Translations under genes and position numbers: made by a program | Assembly: GCF_025452195.1 (NCBI RefSeq) | Contig: NZ_CP104973.1 | Location: 3,517,001-3,581,000 of the forward strand | Direction of reading: 5' to 3' | Origin: Phyllobacterium zundukense | GTDB taxonomy: Bacteria; Pseudomonadota; Alphaproteobacteria; Rhizobiales; Rhizobiaceae | Length of the DNA stretch: 64,000 nucleotides | Notes under the pieces: model-generated | Told to the model about the DNA's origin: nothing | Database searches by the model: none | The model's input: the letters and a program-made list of their open reading frames with translations, nothing else | Shown: positions 1 through 9,830 of the stretch, piece by piece | Layout: each line of letters begins with the position of its first letter | Position numbering within the stretch: the stretch's first letter is position 1

Positions 1-94
1 TCGATCTTGATGAATGAAGGGGGTGATCGTGAAGGGATTGACTAAGACCTTGTTAACTAGCTTTCTTCGCCTATTTTTAGCCAAGCCTGACTAG

Positions 95-134
95 ATTGAA
101 CATATGTCGGGTTTATTGAACATGTAACGGGTTC
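95..134. repeat. 20-bp imperfect tandem repeat upstream of lptF
   Basis: Two adjacent 20-bp units (95-114 and 115-134) both begin ATTGAACAT and both carry CGGGTT near their end; they differ at about five positions. The repeat period of 20 bp is close to two helical turns, as expected for adjacent protein-binding sites, but no regulator can be named. The rest of bases 1-246 is non-coding as far as I can see and is presumably the promoter region of the lpt operon. Confidence 0.4.
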
Positions 135-246
135 GTCCCATAAAGCTCAAAATAATGCCTTGGCTCCCATGGCATGGATTGAACGGTCGGGCTTTAATGA
201 ACGGCTGGTCCAACAAGGTGGCGGAACTCTTTTTGCGAAACATGAC

Positions 247-1450
247 ATGCGCCTGATTGAGATATACATCTTGCGACGGATCGTCGTCATGTTTTTTGCC
301 GTTCTGCTTTCAGCGGTCGGAATCACATGGATCGTCCAGGTGCTCGGTCGCATCAATTTTCTGACGACCAGCGGACAAAGCTTCTACTATATCCTGAAAT
401 TCAGTTCCAACTTGCTTCCATCCGCATTTCCCGTGGTGATGCCGTTTGCTCTGGTGATTGCCGTGACGCAAACACTTTCGACGATGAACCAGGATTCGGA
501 ACTGGTGGTCATCAATGCGGCTGGCGCGCCACGCTCCGCCGTGATCTCGCCCTGTCATGCTTTTTGCGATCGTCATTGCGGCTGCATCCTTCCTCATTTC
601 CAACTTCGTCGTGCCGTATTCGCAGATGAACATGCGTCAGATGGTGGCCGAGGCGCGTGGCGATGTGATCAATCTCGTGGTTCAACAAGGTTCGTTCCGG
701 GAAATCGATACGGATCTTTACCTCCAGATCGAGAACCGTGATTCCAACGGTACGATACAGGGCCTGTTCGTTTCTGATTCGCGCGACAAGACGACGGATC
801 TCATTTATTATGCCAAGGAAGGCCTTGTCGTCCAAACCGCCGATCAGGGCCTGCTGATCATGAAGGATGGCGAGGTTCATCGACGCGATGTGCAGACTGG
901 CAATGTGTCCATCATCAAGTTCAATACCTATGCTCTTGATCTCGCGGCATTTCTTTCGTCGGACGACAAGGAAGCCACGATTTTTCCGAAGGACCGGCCT
1001 CTCGATTACCTCATGAATCCGGATCCCAACGACAAACAATATCAACAGCGTCCGCTTCGCTACACTTCCGAGCTTTACAAGCGCTTGACGGACTGGATGT
1101 ATCCAATCGTGTTTGCGCTGATCTCTCTCGCAGCAGCCGCCGACTCACGGTCTCACCGCGAAGCGCGCATATCCGCTTCATTTACGGCCATAACGATCAG
1201 TCTCATTGTGTTCTGGCTGGGATATTCGACCGGGCAGAGCACGGACAAGAATGCGTCGCTGCTGCCAATGCTGTTCGCAATTCCAATTCTCGCGGCGCTT
1301 TCCGCGATCTATGCGCTCGCAACCAATCGCCAGATCGGTATCCCGACAACGTGGAGCAACTGGTTCAAGAGTATCTTTGAAACCAGACAGGCAGCGTTCG
1401 CCAGCGCCGGAGCAAGATTGTTCGGTCGCAAGCGCGGAGGACACCGGTAA
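247..1450 (+). CDS. lptF: LptF, LPS export ABC transporter permease (apparent frameshift)
   Basis: LptF is one of the two inner-membrane permease subunits (YjgP/YjgQ family) that pass lipopolysaccharide from the inner membrane to the periplasmic Lpt bridge. The reading frame starts at ATG 247 (MRLIEIYILRRI) and shows the family's first membrane helices around residues 13-34 and 55-80, then the periplasmic domain and three C-terminal helices. The frame is broken near base 546: one extra base shifts MRLIE...AVIS out of frame with MLFAIVIAAASF. Deleting one base in GATCTCGC (543-550) gives VIRPVMLFA and one uninterrupted protein of about 400 residues, normal for the family. LptF is generally essential in Gram-negative bacteria, so a sequence error is more likely than a true pseudogene. 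Its stop overlaps the start of lptG (TAATG). Confidence 0.9.
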
Positions 1451-2538
1451 TGATCGGCTGGACGCTCGGGCGCTACTTCTTCCTCCGCTATGTGACGATC
1501 ACATGCTATTTCCTGATGGGCAGCTTTGCGTTGGCCCTGATCCTCGACTTCACCGAATTATCGGGAAAACTGTCTGCGCTGCCCGATTATTCTGCGATCC
1601 GTGCTTTTGGGCTGTCGGTGATGCGCATTCCCTACATCATGCAGCAGGTATTTCCGTTCATCGCGCTGTTTGCAGCGATGGCGACGCTTATTTCGCTCAA
1701 TCGTAAATATGAACTGGTCGTCGCCCGTTCTGTCGGCGTTTCGGCCTGGCAGTTTCTTCTGCCGGCCTGTACAGGAGCGTTTCTTTTCGGCCTGGCGGCT
1801 GTGCTGGTCGTCAATCCGCTTGCTGCCTATGGTTTTGAGCGAAGCGAACAGATAACTGCTAACTGGCGCGCCGGAAAAGCCAATGATGTATCGGCAGATC
1901 GCGTCCCTTGGTTGCGGCAGAAAACCGAAGAGGGCGAAACGATCATCGGCTCCAAGTCGATCGTCAACCGTGGGTTGCGTTTGATCGACGCGGTCTTCAT
2001 TCGGCTTGACAAGAATCAGGACGTTACCGAGCGGCTGGACGCCAAGAGCGCCGATCTGGATGACGGTTTCTGGCAGCTGAATCAGGTGACGAAATTTGTC
2101 TTGGGAGAGACGCCGGTTTCCTTGGACACCGTGCGCATTCCAACCCATCTGCGCCCTGAATTCGTTGAAGAAAGCCTCGCGCGGCCCGAGACCATTCCTT
2201 TTTTTGAGCTGCGTAACAAAATTGCCGCAGCTCGCTCTTTTGGCTATCCAGCCAACGCTTTTGACATGCATTTCCAGTCTTTATTGGCTTTGCCGGCTCT
2301 GCTGATGGCGATGACTTTAATCGCTGCAACCGTTTCGTTGAAATTTGTTCGGTTTGGACAATCGGGGACGATGATTCTGGGTGGCGTCCTCGCAGGCTTC
2401 GTGCTTTATGTCGTCACTGTTGTGGTCAAGGCATTTGGTAATGCGGGATTCGTTCCGCCTTTCGTTGCCGCATGGACACCCGTGTTGATTGCAACATTTT
2501 TTGGGGTCTCCTTTCTGTTGCACAAGGAGGATGGTTAG
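1450..2538 (+). CDS. lptG: LptG, LPS export ABC transporter permease
   Basis: Second permease of the LptB2FG transporter that drives lipopolysaccharide out of the inner membrane. The 362-residue protein has the expected layout: membrane helices near residues 15-35, 60-85 and 100-120, a periplasmic beta-rich domain, and three helices in the last 100 residues. The ATG overlaps the lptF stop by one base (TAATG), so the two subunits are translationally coupled, and lptD follows almost without a gap. This gene is intact, in contrast to lptF. Confidence 0.95.
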   Translation: MIGWTLGRYFFLRYVTITCYFLMGSFALALILDFTELSGKLSALPDYSAIRAFGLSVMRIPYIMQQVFPFIALFAAMATLISLNRKYELVVARSVGVSAWQFLLPACTGAFLFGLAAVLVVNPLAAYGFERSEQITANWRAGKANDVSADRVPWLRQKTEEGETIIGSKSIVNRGLRLIDAVFIRLDKNQDVTERLDAKSADLDDGFWQLNQVTKFVLGETPVSLDTVRIPTHLRPEFVEESLARPETIPFFELRNKIAAARSFGYPANAFDMHFQSLLALPALLMAMTLIAATVSLKFVRFGQSGTMILGGVLAGFVLYVVTVVVKAFGNAGFVPPFVAAWTPVLIATFFGVSFLLHKEDG

Positions 2539-2539
2539 A

Positions 2540-4906
2540 GTGGGATTGAATGTAACGCGCTCGGTGTTGCCGGCGTGGCTTGCACACCTTGCGTGCAGCA
2601 CGGCCTTGCTATGCCTTGCGGGCGGGATTTCGCTCCCAGCCTACGCCCAGACGGGCGATGCACTTGTTGGAAATGTACAAACGGATCCAAACGCACAATT
2701 GCTGCTGGAGTCGGATGAGCTTGTCTATGACATCAACGCCAAAACCATTTCGGCGGTCGGCGGCGTGCAGATCGATTATGACGGAAACCGCCTCGTGGCG
2801 CGCAAGGTCACCTATGATCAGAACACCGGCCGCCTCAAAGCGGAAGGCAAGGTCGAGATCGTCGAGAAAGACGGCAACCGCATCTACGCGGAAAATCTCG
2901 ATGTTACCGATGATTTCAAGGAAGGCTTCGTCAACGCATTGCGCGTCGAGGCGGCCGACAATACCCGCTTTGCAGCCGAGACCGCCGAGCGCATCGGCGG
3001 CGAGCTGACGACATTCAACAATGGTATCTACACGGCGTGCGAGCCCTGCCGGGCCAAGCCTGATCGGGCGCCGCTGTGGCAAGTTCGCGCCCAGAAAATT
3101 GTCTGGAATGGCAAGAAGAAAACCATTCGCTTTGAGCGTGGCCGATTCGAGATGTTTGGCATGCCGCTGGCATTCCTGCCGGCGTTCGAAATTGCCGACC
3201 CTACGGTCAAGCGCAAGAGTGGCTTCCTGATTCCGAGCTACCGCCACGAAACGGAACTCGGTTCCGGCGTCACGGTGCCCTATTTCTGGGCGCTGGCTCC
3301 CAACTACGACCTGACGCTGCAGGGAACTTACTATACGCAGCAAGGCTTCCTGGGCGAGGCGGAGTGGCGTCACCGGCTGGCGAATGGTCAATATACGATC
3401 AAGCTTGCTGGCATCGACCAGCAGGATCCTGGTGCGTTTGACAGCATTGACAACGGCGACGAGGTCGACGCAAATGCTACGACACGCGGCATGATCGGAA
3501 CGACCGGAGCGTTCAACATAAACCCGCGCTGGACGTATGGCTGGAGTGTCCTGGCTCAGTCGGACAAGGCTTTTGCCTATCGCTACGGCATCGCAGACTA
3601 TGACAACTATAACATTACCGACCAAGTCTATCTGCGTGGCCTGCATGACCGCAACTATTTCGATCTCAGTCTCTACCGGTTCCACGTTCAAGAGGGCTTT
3701 GAAGACTCCGATTCGAGATCTTCCGAGGAAAAGCAGCCCTGGGTGCTGCCCAGCCTCGACTATGCCTACACGCCTACGCAGTCGGTTGCGGGCGGCGAAC
3801 TTAATTTCAATTTGAATTTGCAGGCCCTGCATCGTGACAAATTTGACGGCAATTTCAGCGGTGTTGATCGGACTGGCTACATAGCCGGCATAGAAGGCGA
3901 CGATGGCCGCATTACCGGGGAAGCCGAATGGAAACGGTCTTTTATCACGCCTAGCGGACTGGTCATTACCCCACTTCTCGCCCTACGGGGCGATGGTGTT
4001 TATGCAGATGGCACGTTTGTCAATGCCGACAAAAGTATCGGTGATGTGCGTTCCGACGTCTTCCGCGGCATGGCTACCGCCGGTCTTGAAACGAAATGGC
4101 CGATCCTGTTTACAGCCGCCAACTCGTCTCACGTGCTCGAGCCGACGGCCCAACTTTTTGTTCGCAACAACGAATCCTATGCGGGTGACTTGCCGAATGA
4201 AGATGCACAGAGTTTCGTATTCGATGCCTCAAACCTGTTCGAACGTGACAAATTCTCGGGATATGATCGGGTGGAGGGTGGTACCCGTGCCAATCTCGGT
4301 CTCCGCTATTCCGGTACCTTCAATAATGGCTGGGGCTTGAATGGTATTGCAGGCCAATCGTTCCAGCTGGGCGGGCTCAATTCCTTTGCATCGCCAGATT
4401 TTGTCAATGCTGGTGCCGAATCCGGGCTGGAATCGGCTCGTTCCGACTATGTTGCAATGATCGGTGCAAACAAAGGCGCGTTCAATATCACGACTGGCGG
4501 AAGATTCGACAAGGACGATTTTGAAGTCAAGCGTGCAACAGTGGCAACCACGACGTCTGGTAAATATGGCTCCGTTTATGTGAAATACGCTTTCATCGCC
4601 GCACAGGAAACCTATGGCTTTCCCGACGACCGACAGGAAGTCACTGTCGGTGGACAGGCCAAGTTGACGCCGAATTGGCGGCTCCTCGGCTCCGGAACGT
4701 ATGATCTTGTGTCAAGTACCCTCGTAAAGCGCACTGCTGCGCTTGCCTATGATGACGAGTGTTTCACGTACAGTATGTACTACACTCAGGAGCAACCTGT
4801 TACCGTGAACAATGTCGAGGGGGAGAAGACGTCAACGTTCGGCTTCAACATCTCTTTCCGGACCTTGTGGGGAATCGGCAAACCGGTCGATATCGGCGGC
4901 ATCTAA
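2540..4906 (+). CDS. lptD: LptD, outer-membrane LPS assembly protein
   Basis: LptD is the outer-membrane beta-barrel that, with LptE, inserts lipopolysaccharide into the outer leaflet. The sequence has a signal peptide (hydrophobic stretch followed by LPAYAQTG), an N-terminal OstA/LptA-like domain (about residues 45-170 from the start used here) and a long C-terminal barrel rich in alternating aromatic residues. A CEPC cysteine pair follows the OstA domain and a further Cys (DDECFTY) lies near the C terminus, fitting the disulfide-bonded LptD pattern. I prefer GTG 2540 because AAGGAGG (2524-2530) lies nine bases upstream. ATG 2531 touches that ribosome-binding site and is the alternative. The start lies one base after the lptG stop. 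Confidence 0.93.
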   Translation: MGLNVTRSVLPAWLAHLACSTALLCLAGGISLPAYAQTGDALVGNVQTDPNAQLLLESDELVYDINAKTISAVGGVQIDYDGNRLVARKVTYDQNTGRLKAEGKVEIVEKDGNRIYAENLDVTDDFKEGFVNALRVEAADNTRFAAETAERIGGELTTFNNGIYTACEPCRAKPDRAPLWQVRAQKIVWNGKKKTIRFERGRFEMFGMPLAFLPAFEIADPTVKRKSGFLIPSYRHETELGSGVTVPYFWALAPNYDLTLQGTYYTQQGFLGEAEWRHRLANGQYTIKLAGIDQQDPGAFDSIDNGDEVDANATTRGMIGTTGAFNINPRWTYGWSVLAQSDKAFAYRYGIADYDNYNITDQVYLRGLHDRNYFDLSLYRFHVQEGFEDSDSRSSEEKQPWVLPSLDYAYTPTQSVAGGELNFNLNLQALHRDKFDGNFSGVDRTGYIAGIEGDDGRITGEAEWKRSFITPSGLVITPLLALRGDGVYADGTFVNADKSIGDVRSDVFRGMATAGLETKWPILFTAANSSHVLEPTAQLFVRNNESYAGDLPNEDAQSFVFDASNLFERDKFSGYDRVEGGTRANLGLRYSGTFNNGWGLNGIAGQSFQLGGLNSFASPDFVNAGAESGLESARSDYVAMIGANKGAFNITTGGRFDKDDFEVKRATVATTTSGKYGSVYVKYAFIAAQETYGFPDDRQEVTVGGQAKLTPNWRLLGSGTYDLVSSTLVKRTAALAYDDECFTYSMYYTQEQPVTVNNVEGEKTSTFGFNISFRTLWGIGKPVDIGGI

Positions 4907-4920
4907 TCGTATTGTCTAAG

Positions 4921-4940
4921 CTGGCCGCACTTGCGGCCAG
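4921..4940. terminator. Hairpin between lptD and surA
   Basis: CTGGCCGC (4921-4928) pairs perfectly with GCGGCCAG (4933-4940) around a four-base loop, followed by TCATGCTTTTG. The T-tract is short, so this may be a weak or rho-assisted terminator, or an RNA-processing hairpin inside the lpt-surA operon. The rest of 4907-5047 holds no convincing gene. Confidence 0.4.
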
Positions 4941-5047
4941 TCATGCTTTTGCCTTAGTAAAGCGACAATAAAGAGGAAATGAAAATCACAAGAACAAAAA
5001 CCAGGGTCCATTTCGCGAAAATGGTCCATGATCGGACAAGTTGAGAA

Positions 5048-6001
5048 ATGATGGTGAGGAAGCATATTCTTGCAGCGGCGATGATCACTGCATTGAGCTC
5101 GGTTCTGACGGTTGGCGTGACATTGCCTGTTGCAGCAAGCGAGATCAAGATTGTCGTCAACGGAGCCGCCATCACCGACTACGATATTTCAAAGCGTGCT
5201 GCCTTCCTGAAACTTCAGCATAAAAAGGGCAACCTTACCCAGCAGGCGCGGGATGAGTTGACCGACGAGGCGCTCAAACGTCAGGAATTGAAACGTCTCA
5301 ATTTGCTTGTTTCGGATAGTGAAGTGAACGATGCCTATATACGCTTTGCCACCAATAACAAGATGACGCTCAATCAGCTTAACGGCGTGCTGGACAAGTC
5401 CGGCGTGACACCGCAGCACTTCAAAGAATACATCCGCATGCAGATGAGTTGGGGCCGCGCGCTCGCCACCCGCAACCGTAATCAGGGTGGAACCAGGGTT
5501 TCCGAGCAGGATGCCGTGCAACGCATGCTCAAGGATGGCGGCAAGAAGCCCGTCTCTACCGAATATCAACTGCAGCAGGTGATCTTCGTCGTACCGGCCA
5601 ATAATCGCGGCATTCTCGCCAAGCGTCGGGGAGAAGCCAATGCCATGCGTGGCCGTTTTAGCGGCTGCCAGGCAACGCGCGATATCGCCAAGGGCACACT
5701 GGATGTCACAGTGCGCGATCTCGGCAAATTCGTAGAGCAGGAACTGCCACCGGAATGGTCGAAGCTGGTCATAGCCACGCCGGTGGGTCAGGCGACGACG
5801 ATCCTGGATACGGATAAGGGCGTCGAATTTCTCGGCGTTTGCGCCACCCGTCAAGTCTCTGACGATCGCGTGGCCCGCCTCGTCTTTTCCCAGGAAGCGA
5901 CAGCCGCCGCGGGCGACGGCAAGCCGGATGCATCGGCAGATGCCGTCGACAAGAAATATCTCGAGGAACTGCGCAGCAAGGCGAAAATCGTCACTGAATG
6001 A
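5048..6001 (+). CDS. surA: SurA-like periplasmic chaperone
   Basis: A 317-residue exported protein with a signal peptide (hydrophobic core, cleavage near PVAASE) and a SurA N-terminal chaperone domain (about residues 30-150) containing the helical arm typical of the family. The C-terminal half (about 165-300) resembles a single parvulin-type rotamase module. It presumably escorts outer-membrane proteins, LptD among them, through the periplasm. Its position between lptD and pdxA-ksgA matches the surA-pdxA-ksgA order found widely in Proteobacteria. ATG 5048 and 5051 are both possible starts. The protein is shorter than E. coli SurA, which has two parvulin domains. Confidence 0.85.
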   Translation: MMVRKHILAAAMITALSSVLTVGVTLPVAASEIKIVVNGAAITDYDISKRAAFLKLQHKKGNLTQQARDELTDEALKRQELKRLNLLVSDSEVNDAYIRFATNNKMTLNQLNGVLDKSGVTPQHFKEYIRMQMSWGRALATRNRNQGGTRVSEQDAVQRMLKDGGKKPVSTEYQLQQVIFVVPANNRGILAKRRGEANAMRGRFSGCQATRDIAKGTLDVTVRDLGKFVEQELPPEWSKLVIATPVGQATTILDTDKGVEFLGVCATRQVSDDRVARLVFSQEATAAAGDGKPDASADAVDKKYLEELRSKAKIVTE

Positions 6002-6046
6002 TGGGATTGCATCAGGTCGTAAACTCATAAATCTGATGGAAATGGT

Positions 6047-7078
6047 ATGAGTTCACGATCTAGCATGGAAGCCGCTCTCGCCGTCAGTTCCGGTGATCCT
6101 TCAGGTATCGGACCCGACATAGCAATCGCTGCATGGATGTTGCGCGAGCACATGCGGCTTCCCGCGTTTTTTCTGCTTGCAGACACGAAGTTAATCGCGT
6201 CGCGCGCTGTAAAGCTGGGCGTGAATATTCAACTGGAAATCGCAACACCCGAGAACGCAGCGACTATATTCGGCGAGGCGCTACCGATCGTGCCGCTGAA
6301 GCACCGGCAGTCGGATCAACCAGGCGTTCCACTGGCCGAAAATGCGGCAGGAACGATCGAGGCAATAGAAGAAGCGGTAGCATTGACGCTTGCGGGCCGC
6401 GCTCGTGCTGTTGTCACCTGCCCCATCGCCAAGAAGCCGCTCTATGAGGCCGGTTTCAAATTTCCGGGTCATACGGAGTTTCTGGCGCATCTTGCCGGCG
6501 AGCATCTGGGATATGAGGTAACGCCGGTGATGATGCTGGCTGGACCCTTGCTACGGGCAGTTCCCGTAACAATTCACATCGCCTTGAACAAGGTTCCTGC
6601 TGTTCTCGACACGGTGACGATCCTGACTGTCTGCCGTATCACTGCACTGGCACTCAAACATCAATTCGGCATAGCCAACCCACGGCTTGCCATTGCCGGG
6701 TTGAACCCGCATGCGGGCGAAGGCGGCAGTATGGGTATGGAAGACGAACTCATCGTGCGTCCGGCGGTGGAAACGCTGCGTGCTGAAGGTATCGATGCGC
6801 GCGGGCCTCTCCCGGCGGACACAATGTTCCATGCCGCTGCACGAGCCACCTATGACGCCGCGATCTGCATGTATCACGACCAGGCACTGATCCCCGCCAA
6901 GACGCTGGGTTTCGATGACAGTGTCAATGTTACGCTCGGCCTGCCCTTCGTGCGTACCTCGCCGGACCACGGCACAGCTTTCGATATCGCAGGATCCGGC
7001 AGGGCCAAGCCTGACAGCCTCATTGCAGCATTACGGCTTGCCGATGAACTGGCGCCAAACCGCACACCAGGCACATGA
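6047..7078 (+). CDS. pdxA: 4-hydroxythreonine-4-phosphate dehydrogenase
   Basis: PdxA oxidises 4-phosphohydroxy-L-threonine with NAD(P) in the DXP-dependent route to pyridoxal phosphate. Family motifs are present: [11 protein letters not shown] near the N terminus (14-24), [11 protein letters not shown] with the metal-binding His142, [10 protein letters not shown], and [15 protein letters not shown] near the C terminus. The length of 343 residues is normal. It overlaps the ksgA start by four bases (ATGA, 7075-7078), indicating one transcript for surA-pdxA-ksgA. Confidence 0.96.
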   Translation: MSSRSSMEAALAVSSGDPSGIGPDIAIAAWMLREHMRLPAFFLLADTKLIASRAVKLGVNIQLEIATPENAATIFGEALPIVPLKHRQSDQPGVPLAENAAGTIEAIEEAVALTLAGRARAVVTCPIAKKPLYEAGFKFPGHTEFLAHLAGEHLGYEVTPVMMLAGPLLRAVPVTIHIALNKVPAVLDTVTILTVCRITALALKHQFGIANPRLAIAGLNPHAGEGGSMGMEDELIVRPAVETLRAEGIDARGPLPADTMFHAAARATYDAAICMYHDQALIPAKTLGFDDSVNVTLGLPFVRTSPDHGTAFDIAGSGRAKPDSLIAALRLADELAPNRTPGT

Positions 7079-7896
7079 GCATAGATAGCCTTCCACCGCT
7101 GCGCGAAGTCATCCAACGCCATGAGCTGATGGCGAAGAAGTCGCTCGGGCAGAATTTTCTGCTCGATCTGAACCTGACAGGAAAAGTTGCACGCCAGGCA
7201 GGCGATCTCAAGGATCAGACTGTCATCGAGGTGGGACCCGGCCCTGGCGGCCTTACGCGTGCCCTCCTCGCCCAAGGTGCCAACGTTATCGCCATCGAGC
7301 GCGATGAACGCTGCCTGGCCGCTTTACAGGAAATATCCGATCACTACCAGGGCCGGCTTCGAGTCATCGCCGGCGATGCCCTGGATACGGATTTCTCTGC
7401 GCTAGCAGACGGCAGCAAGGTGAAGATCGTCGCCAATCTGCCCTATAATGTCGGCACGCAACTGCTGATCAGTTGGCTGCTTAGTGAACCATGGCCGCCG
7501 TTCTATGCGTCACTGACGCTGATGTTTCAGCGAGAAGTGGCTGAACGGATCGTTGCGCGCCCGGGCTCGGACGCCTATGGCCGTCTCGGCGTGCTGGCAG
7601 GCTGGCGAACAGAGGCGAAGATTACTTTCGACGTACCGCCACAGGCATTCACACCGCCGCCAAAGGTTACGTCCTCGGTCGTCCATCTGGTACCGCGTGT
7701 GGCCCCGATCGCCTGCGATGCGGCAGTGCTTGGACGTGTCACTCAGGCTGCCTTTGGCCAGAGGCGCAAGATGCTGCGTCAAAGCATCAAATCGCTTGGC
7801 GGTGAAGCGTTGCTTGCCAAGGTCGGGATCGACCCGACACGCCGGGCGGAAACGCTGTCAATCGAAGAGTTCGTAGCGCTAGCGAATGCGCTTTAG
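7075..7896 (+). CDS. ksgA: 16S rRNA (adenine1518/1519-N6) dimethyltransferase
   Basis: KsgA (RsmA) dimethylates two adjacent adenines in the 3' hairpin of 16S rRNA during 30S maturation. The SAM-dependent methyltransferase motifs are clear: KSLGQNFL (22-29), [10 protein letters not shown] (52-61) and the catalytic NLPYNV (121-126). At 273 residues it is full length. The stop codon overlaps the convergent gmk stop: bases 7893-7896 (TTAG) encode both, so no terminator fits between the two operons. Confidence 0.97.
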   Translation: MSIDSLPPLREVIQRHELMAKKSLGQNFLLDLNLTGKVARQAGDLKDQTVIEVGPGPGGLTRALLAQGANVIAIERDERCLAALQEISDHYQGRLRVIAGDALDTDFSALADGSKVKIVANLPYNVGTQLLISWLLSEPWPPFYASLTLMFQREVAERIVARPGSDAYGRLGVLAGWRTEAKITFDVPPQAFTPPPKVTSSVVHLVPRVAPIACDAAVLGRVTQAAFGQRRKMLRQSIKSLGGEALLAKVGIDPTRRAETLSIEEFVALANAL

Positions 7897-8552
7897 TCCA
7901 GCTTTTCATCAAGAAGACTGCTGACGAAATCGAACAGGCCCGGACAACGGTCACGGCGCAAGCGTTCGGCGGTGACGATCGACTGAACCTGCTGATAGGC
8001 GCGGTCGAGATCTTCGTTGACTATGACATAGTCGTAGGAGCGCCAACGCTCGATCTCGTTACGCGCATTGTCCAAACGCATATTGATCACCTCTTCAGCG
8101 TCTTCGGCACGCCGATGCAGCCGCTCTTTTAAAGCGGCCATGGATGGAGGAAGGATGAAGATACTGACGACATCGCCTTTCATCTTCTCCTGCAACTGCA
8201 ACGCGCCCTGCCAGTCGATATCGAAAAGCATATCCTGACCATCTGCGAGCGCATTTTCCGCAGCCTCCCGCGGGGTACCATAAAAATTGCCGTGAACCTC
8301 TGCCCATTCGATCAACGCGTCGCTGTCGCGCAGCCGCTCAAACTCGCGTGTCGAGATGAAATGATAGTGGACGCCCTCGATTTCGCTGGCGCGGCGGGGC
8401 CGTGTCGTCACGCTGATCGACAGCGCGAGCTCAAGCTTTTCCTTGTCAGTAAGCAGCATTCGGGCAAGCGTCGACTTACCCGCCCCGGACGGCGATGACA
8501 GGACGAGCATAAGACCGCGTCTTTTAATGCTGTGCGAGCGAGATCGTGTCAT
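7893..8552 (-). CDS. gmk: Guanylate kinase
   Basis: Guanylate kinase phosphorylates GMP to GDP using ATP. The P-loop SPSGAGKST sits at residues 20-28, and the GMP-binding segment ([16 protein letters not shown]) follows in its usual place. I chose ATG 8552 ([13 protein letters not shown]), which gives 219 residues, the usual length; the open frame runs further upstream but that part has no family similarity. It is preceded by 346 bp containing a strongly folded element (8601-8826), with yicC further upstream on the same strand. Confidence 0.95.
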   Translation of the reverse strand: MTRSRSHSIKRRGLMLVLSSPSGAGKSTLARMLLTDKEKLELALSISVTTRPRRASEIEGVHYHFISTREFERLRDSDALIEWAEVHGNFYGTPREAAENALADGQDMLFDIDWQGALQLQEKMKGDVVSIFILPPSMAALKERLHRRAEDAEEVINMRLDNARNEIERWRSYDYVIVNEDLDRAYQQVQSIVTAERLRRDRCPGLFDFVSSLLDEKLD

Positions 8553-8600
8553 ATTGATACCGTTCTGTTTCCCGGATGGCGAGACAATCCACGCGGAAGG

Positions 8601-8826
8601 TGGCAAGGCCGATGCCTTTCCATCGTCCCATGCCGCCTGACAAAGTGGGTGTCCGCCAGCCGGAAACCCAGCCGTTGGTTTGCTCTGGCAAACCAACACG
8701 CTGTTAAACCCGCTGATCGAATTATCCGCATTTCGCAGAAACGCGGTTCGATCAGTGGGCCGGGTGAATTCGGGCCAAATCCATCGGGCTTCGGCGTCGT
8801 CCGATGGAAAGGCATCGGCCTCGCCA
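8601..8826. repeat. Self-complementary element with nested hairpins between yicC and gmk
   Basis: The ends form a long inverted repeat. Bases 8606-8625 are the exact reverse complement of 8802-8821, and after one mismatch four more bases pair (8601-8604 with 8823-8826). Inside are two more hairpins. GTTGGTTTGC (8674-8683) pairs with GCAAACCAAC (8688-8697), and this extends by CAGC/GCTG. CTGATCGAA (8713-8721) pairs with TTCGATCAG (8747-8755). A competing stem pairs CCATCGG (8781-8787) with CCGATGG (8801-8807). There is no credible ORF. It may be an intergenic mosaic repeat of the rhizobial RIME or MITE type, or a structured leader of gmk. Confidence 0.6.
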
Positions 8827-8898
8827 AAACCCTCGACCTTGTCCGCGAAATCCGTCCGGCAGAACGCATCAATATGGCCCGATCTCGCTCTAGCATGA

Positions 8899-9786
8899 TT
8901 ACTCCAGATTCTGTATCTGCTCGCGCAATTGATCCACAACAGCCTTCAGGTCAAGTCCGATCGATGTAATTGAAGCGGCATTGGCCTTCGAACAAAGCGT
9001 GTTCGCCTCGCGGTTGAATTCCTGGGTCAGGAAATCAAGCTTGCGGCCAACACCGTTGCCTTGCTTCAGAAGATCACGAGCTGCGGTGACATGCATTTCC
9101 AGCCGGTCAAGCTCTTCCTGGATGTCGGCTTTCGTCGCCAGGAATGCCGCCTCCATATACAGCCGCGACTCATCCAATGCGGGAGCGGCATCGAGCAGCA
9201 GCGAGACCTGTGCAGCCAGACGCGAGCGAATAGCATCGAACGAGCGGCTTGGATCAAGCCTCGCCTGTTCCACCAGCATCTCGATCGCCGCGATCTGTAC
9301 AGTCAAAATCTCGCCCAACGCCTTGCCCTCGGCTTGGCGATTGTGCACCAGTTGAACCAGTGTTTCGTCCAGAACCGCCAGCACTGCCTCTTCTATCTTG
9401 CGCTGTTCTTCCGGATCGGCCGTCTCCTGCGGCGCCTCCAGGACGCCACGGAGCGCTATGAGGCCCTCCGGCGTGGACGCTGCCAGACCGTAATCTTCGC
9501 GCAGACGTGCAGCGATCGCTGCCAATTCCTTCAGAAGTGGTTCGTTGATGATCGCCTTGGCAACACCCGCGCTGCGATCGACGGTAAGGGCCGCCTGAAA
9601 ATTTCCGCGCTTGAAATGCTGGCTGAAAAGGACGCGGGCTTTCTGCTCGATCGTTTCAAGACCAGCTGGCAGGCGAAACCGCACGTCGAGACCTTTGCCG
9701 TTAACCGACTTGATTTCCCACGAGATTTGCACCCCGGCGCTGTTCCGGAGGTGACGGGCAAATCCCGTCATGCTTTGCAATGACAT
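8899..9786 (-). CDS. yicC: YicC family stress-induced endoribonuclease-like protein
   Basis: A 295-residue member of the YicC family, conserved across bacteria and linked to stationary-phase survival and, in E. coli, to RNA turnover. The start at ATG 9786 gives the conserved N terminus [11 protein letters not shown] and [16 protein letters not shown], and the C terminus ([17 protein letters not shown]) matches the DUF1732 half. It is followed downstream by gmk, a neighbourhood seen in many bacteria. It begins some 45 bases after mltG ends, on the same strand. Confidence 0.9.
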   Translation of the reverse strand: MSLQSMTGFARHLRNSAGVQISWEIKSVNGKGLDVRFRLPAGLETIEQKARVLFSQHFKRGNFQAALTVDRSAGVAKAIINEPLLKELAAIAARLREDYGLAASTPEGLIALRGVLEAPQETADPEEQRKIEEAVLAVLDETLVQLVHNRQAEGKALGEILTVQIAAIEMLVEQARLDPSRSFDAIRSRLAAQVSLLLDAAPALDESRLYMEAAFLATKADIQEELDRLEMHVTAARDLLKQGNGVGRKLDFLTQEFNREANTLCSKANAASITSIGLDLKAVVDQLREQIQNLE

Positions 9787-9830
9787 GTCTACCCCCTGGA
9801 ACGGAAGGCCACTCCTTCGGGCCTCCAGTA

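Noticed and set aside
2609..3832. 407-codon antisense ORF across lptD
   Set aside because: It is a shadow of lptD: no start signal, no recognisable domain, Arg/Val/Ile composition typical of antisense frames.
4979..5044. A 21-codon ORF (MKITRTKTRVHFAKMVHDRTS) just before surA
   Set aside because: The purine-rich AGAGG is only about two bases from the ATG, too close for a good ribosome-binding site, and the peptide shows no attenuator-like codon run.
8538..8545. Another GATCTCGC word at the gmk start as a fourth frameshift
   Set aside because: The frame from ATG 8552 is open and gives a normal Gmk N terminus, so no break is needed.
8549..8896. 115-codon minus-strand ORF in the yicC-gmk gap
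   Set aside because: It runs through the palindromic element, has no ribosome-binding site and no protein-like composition.
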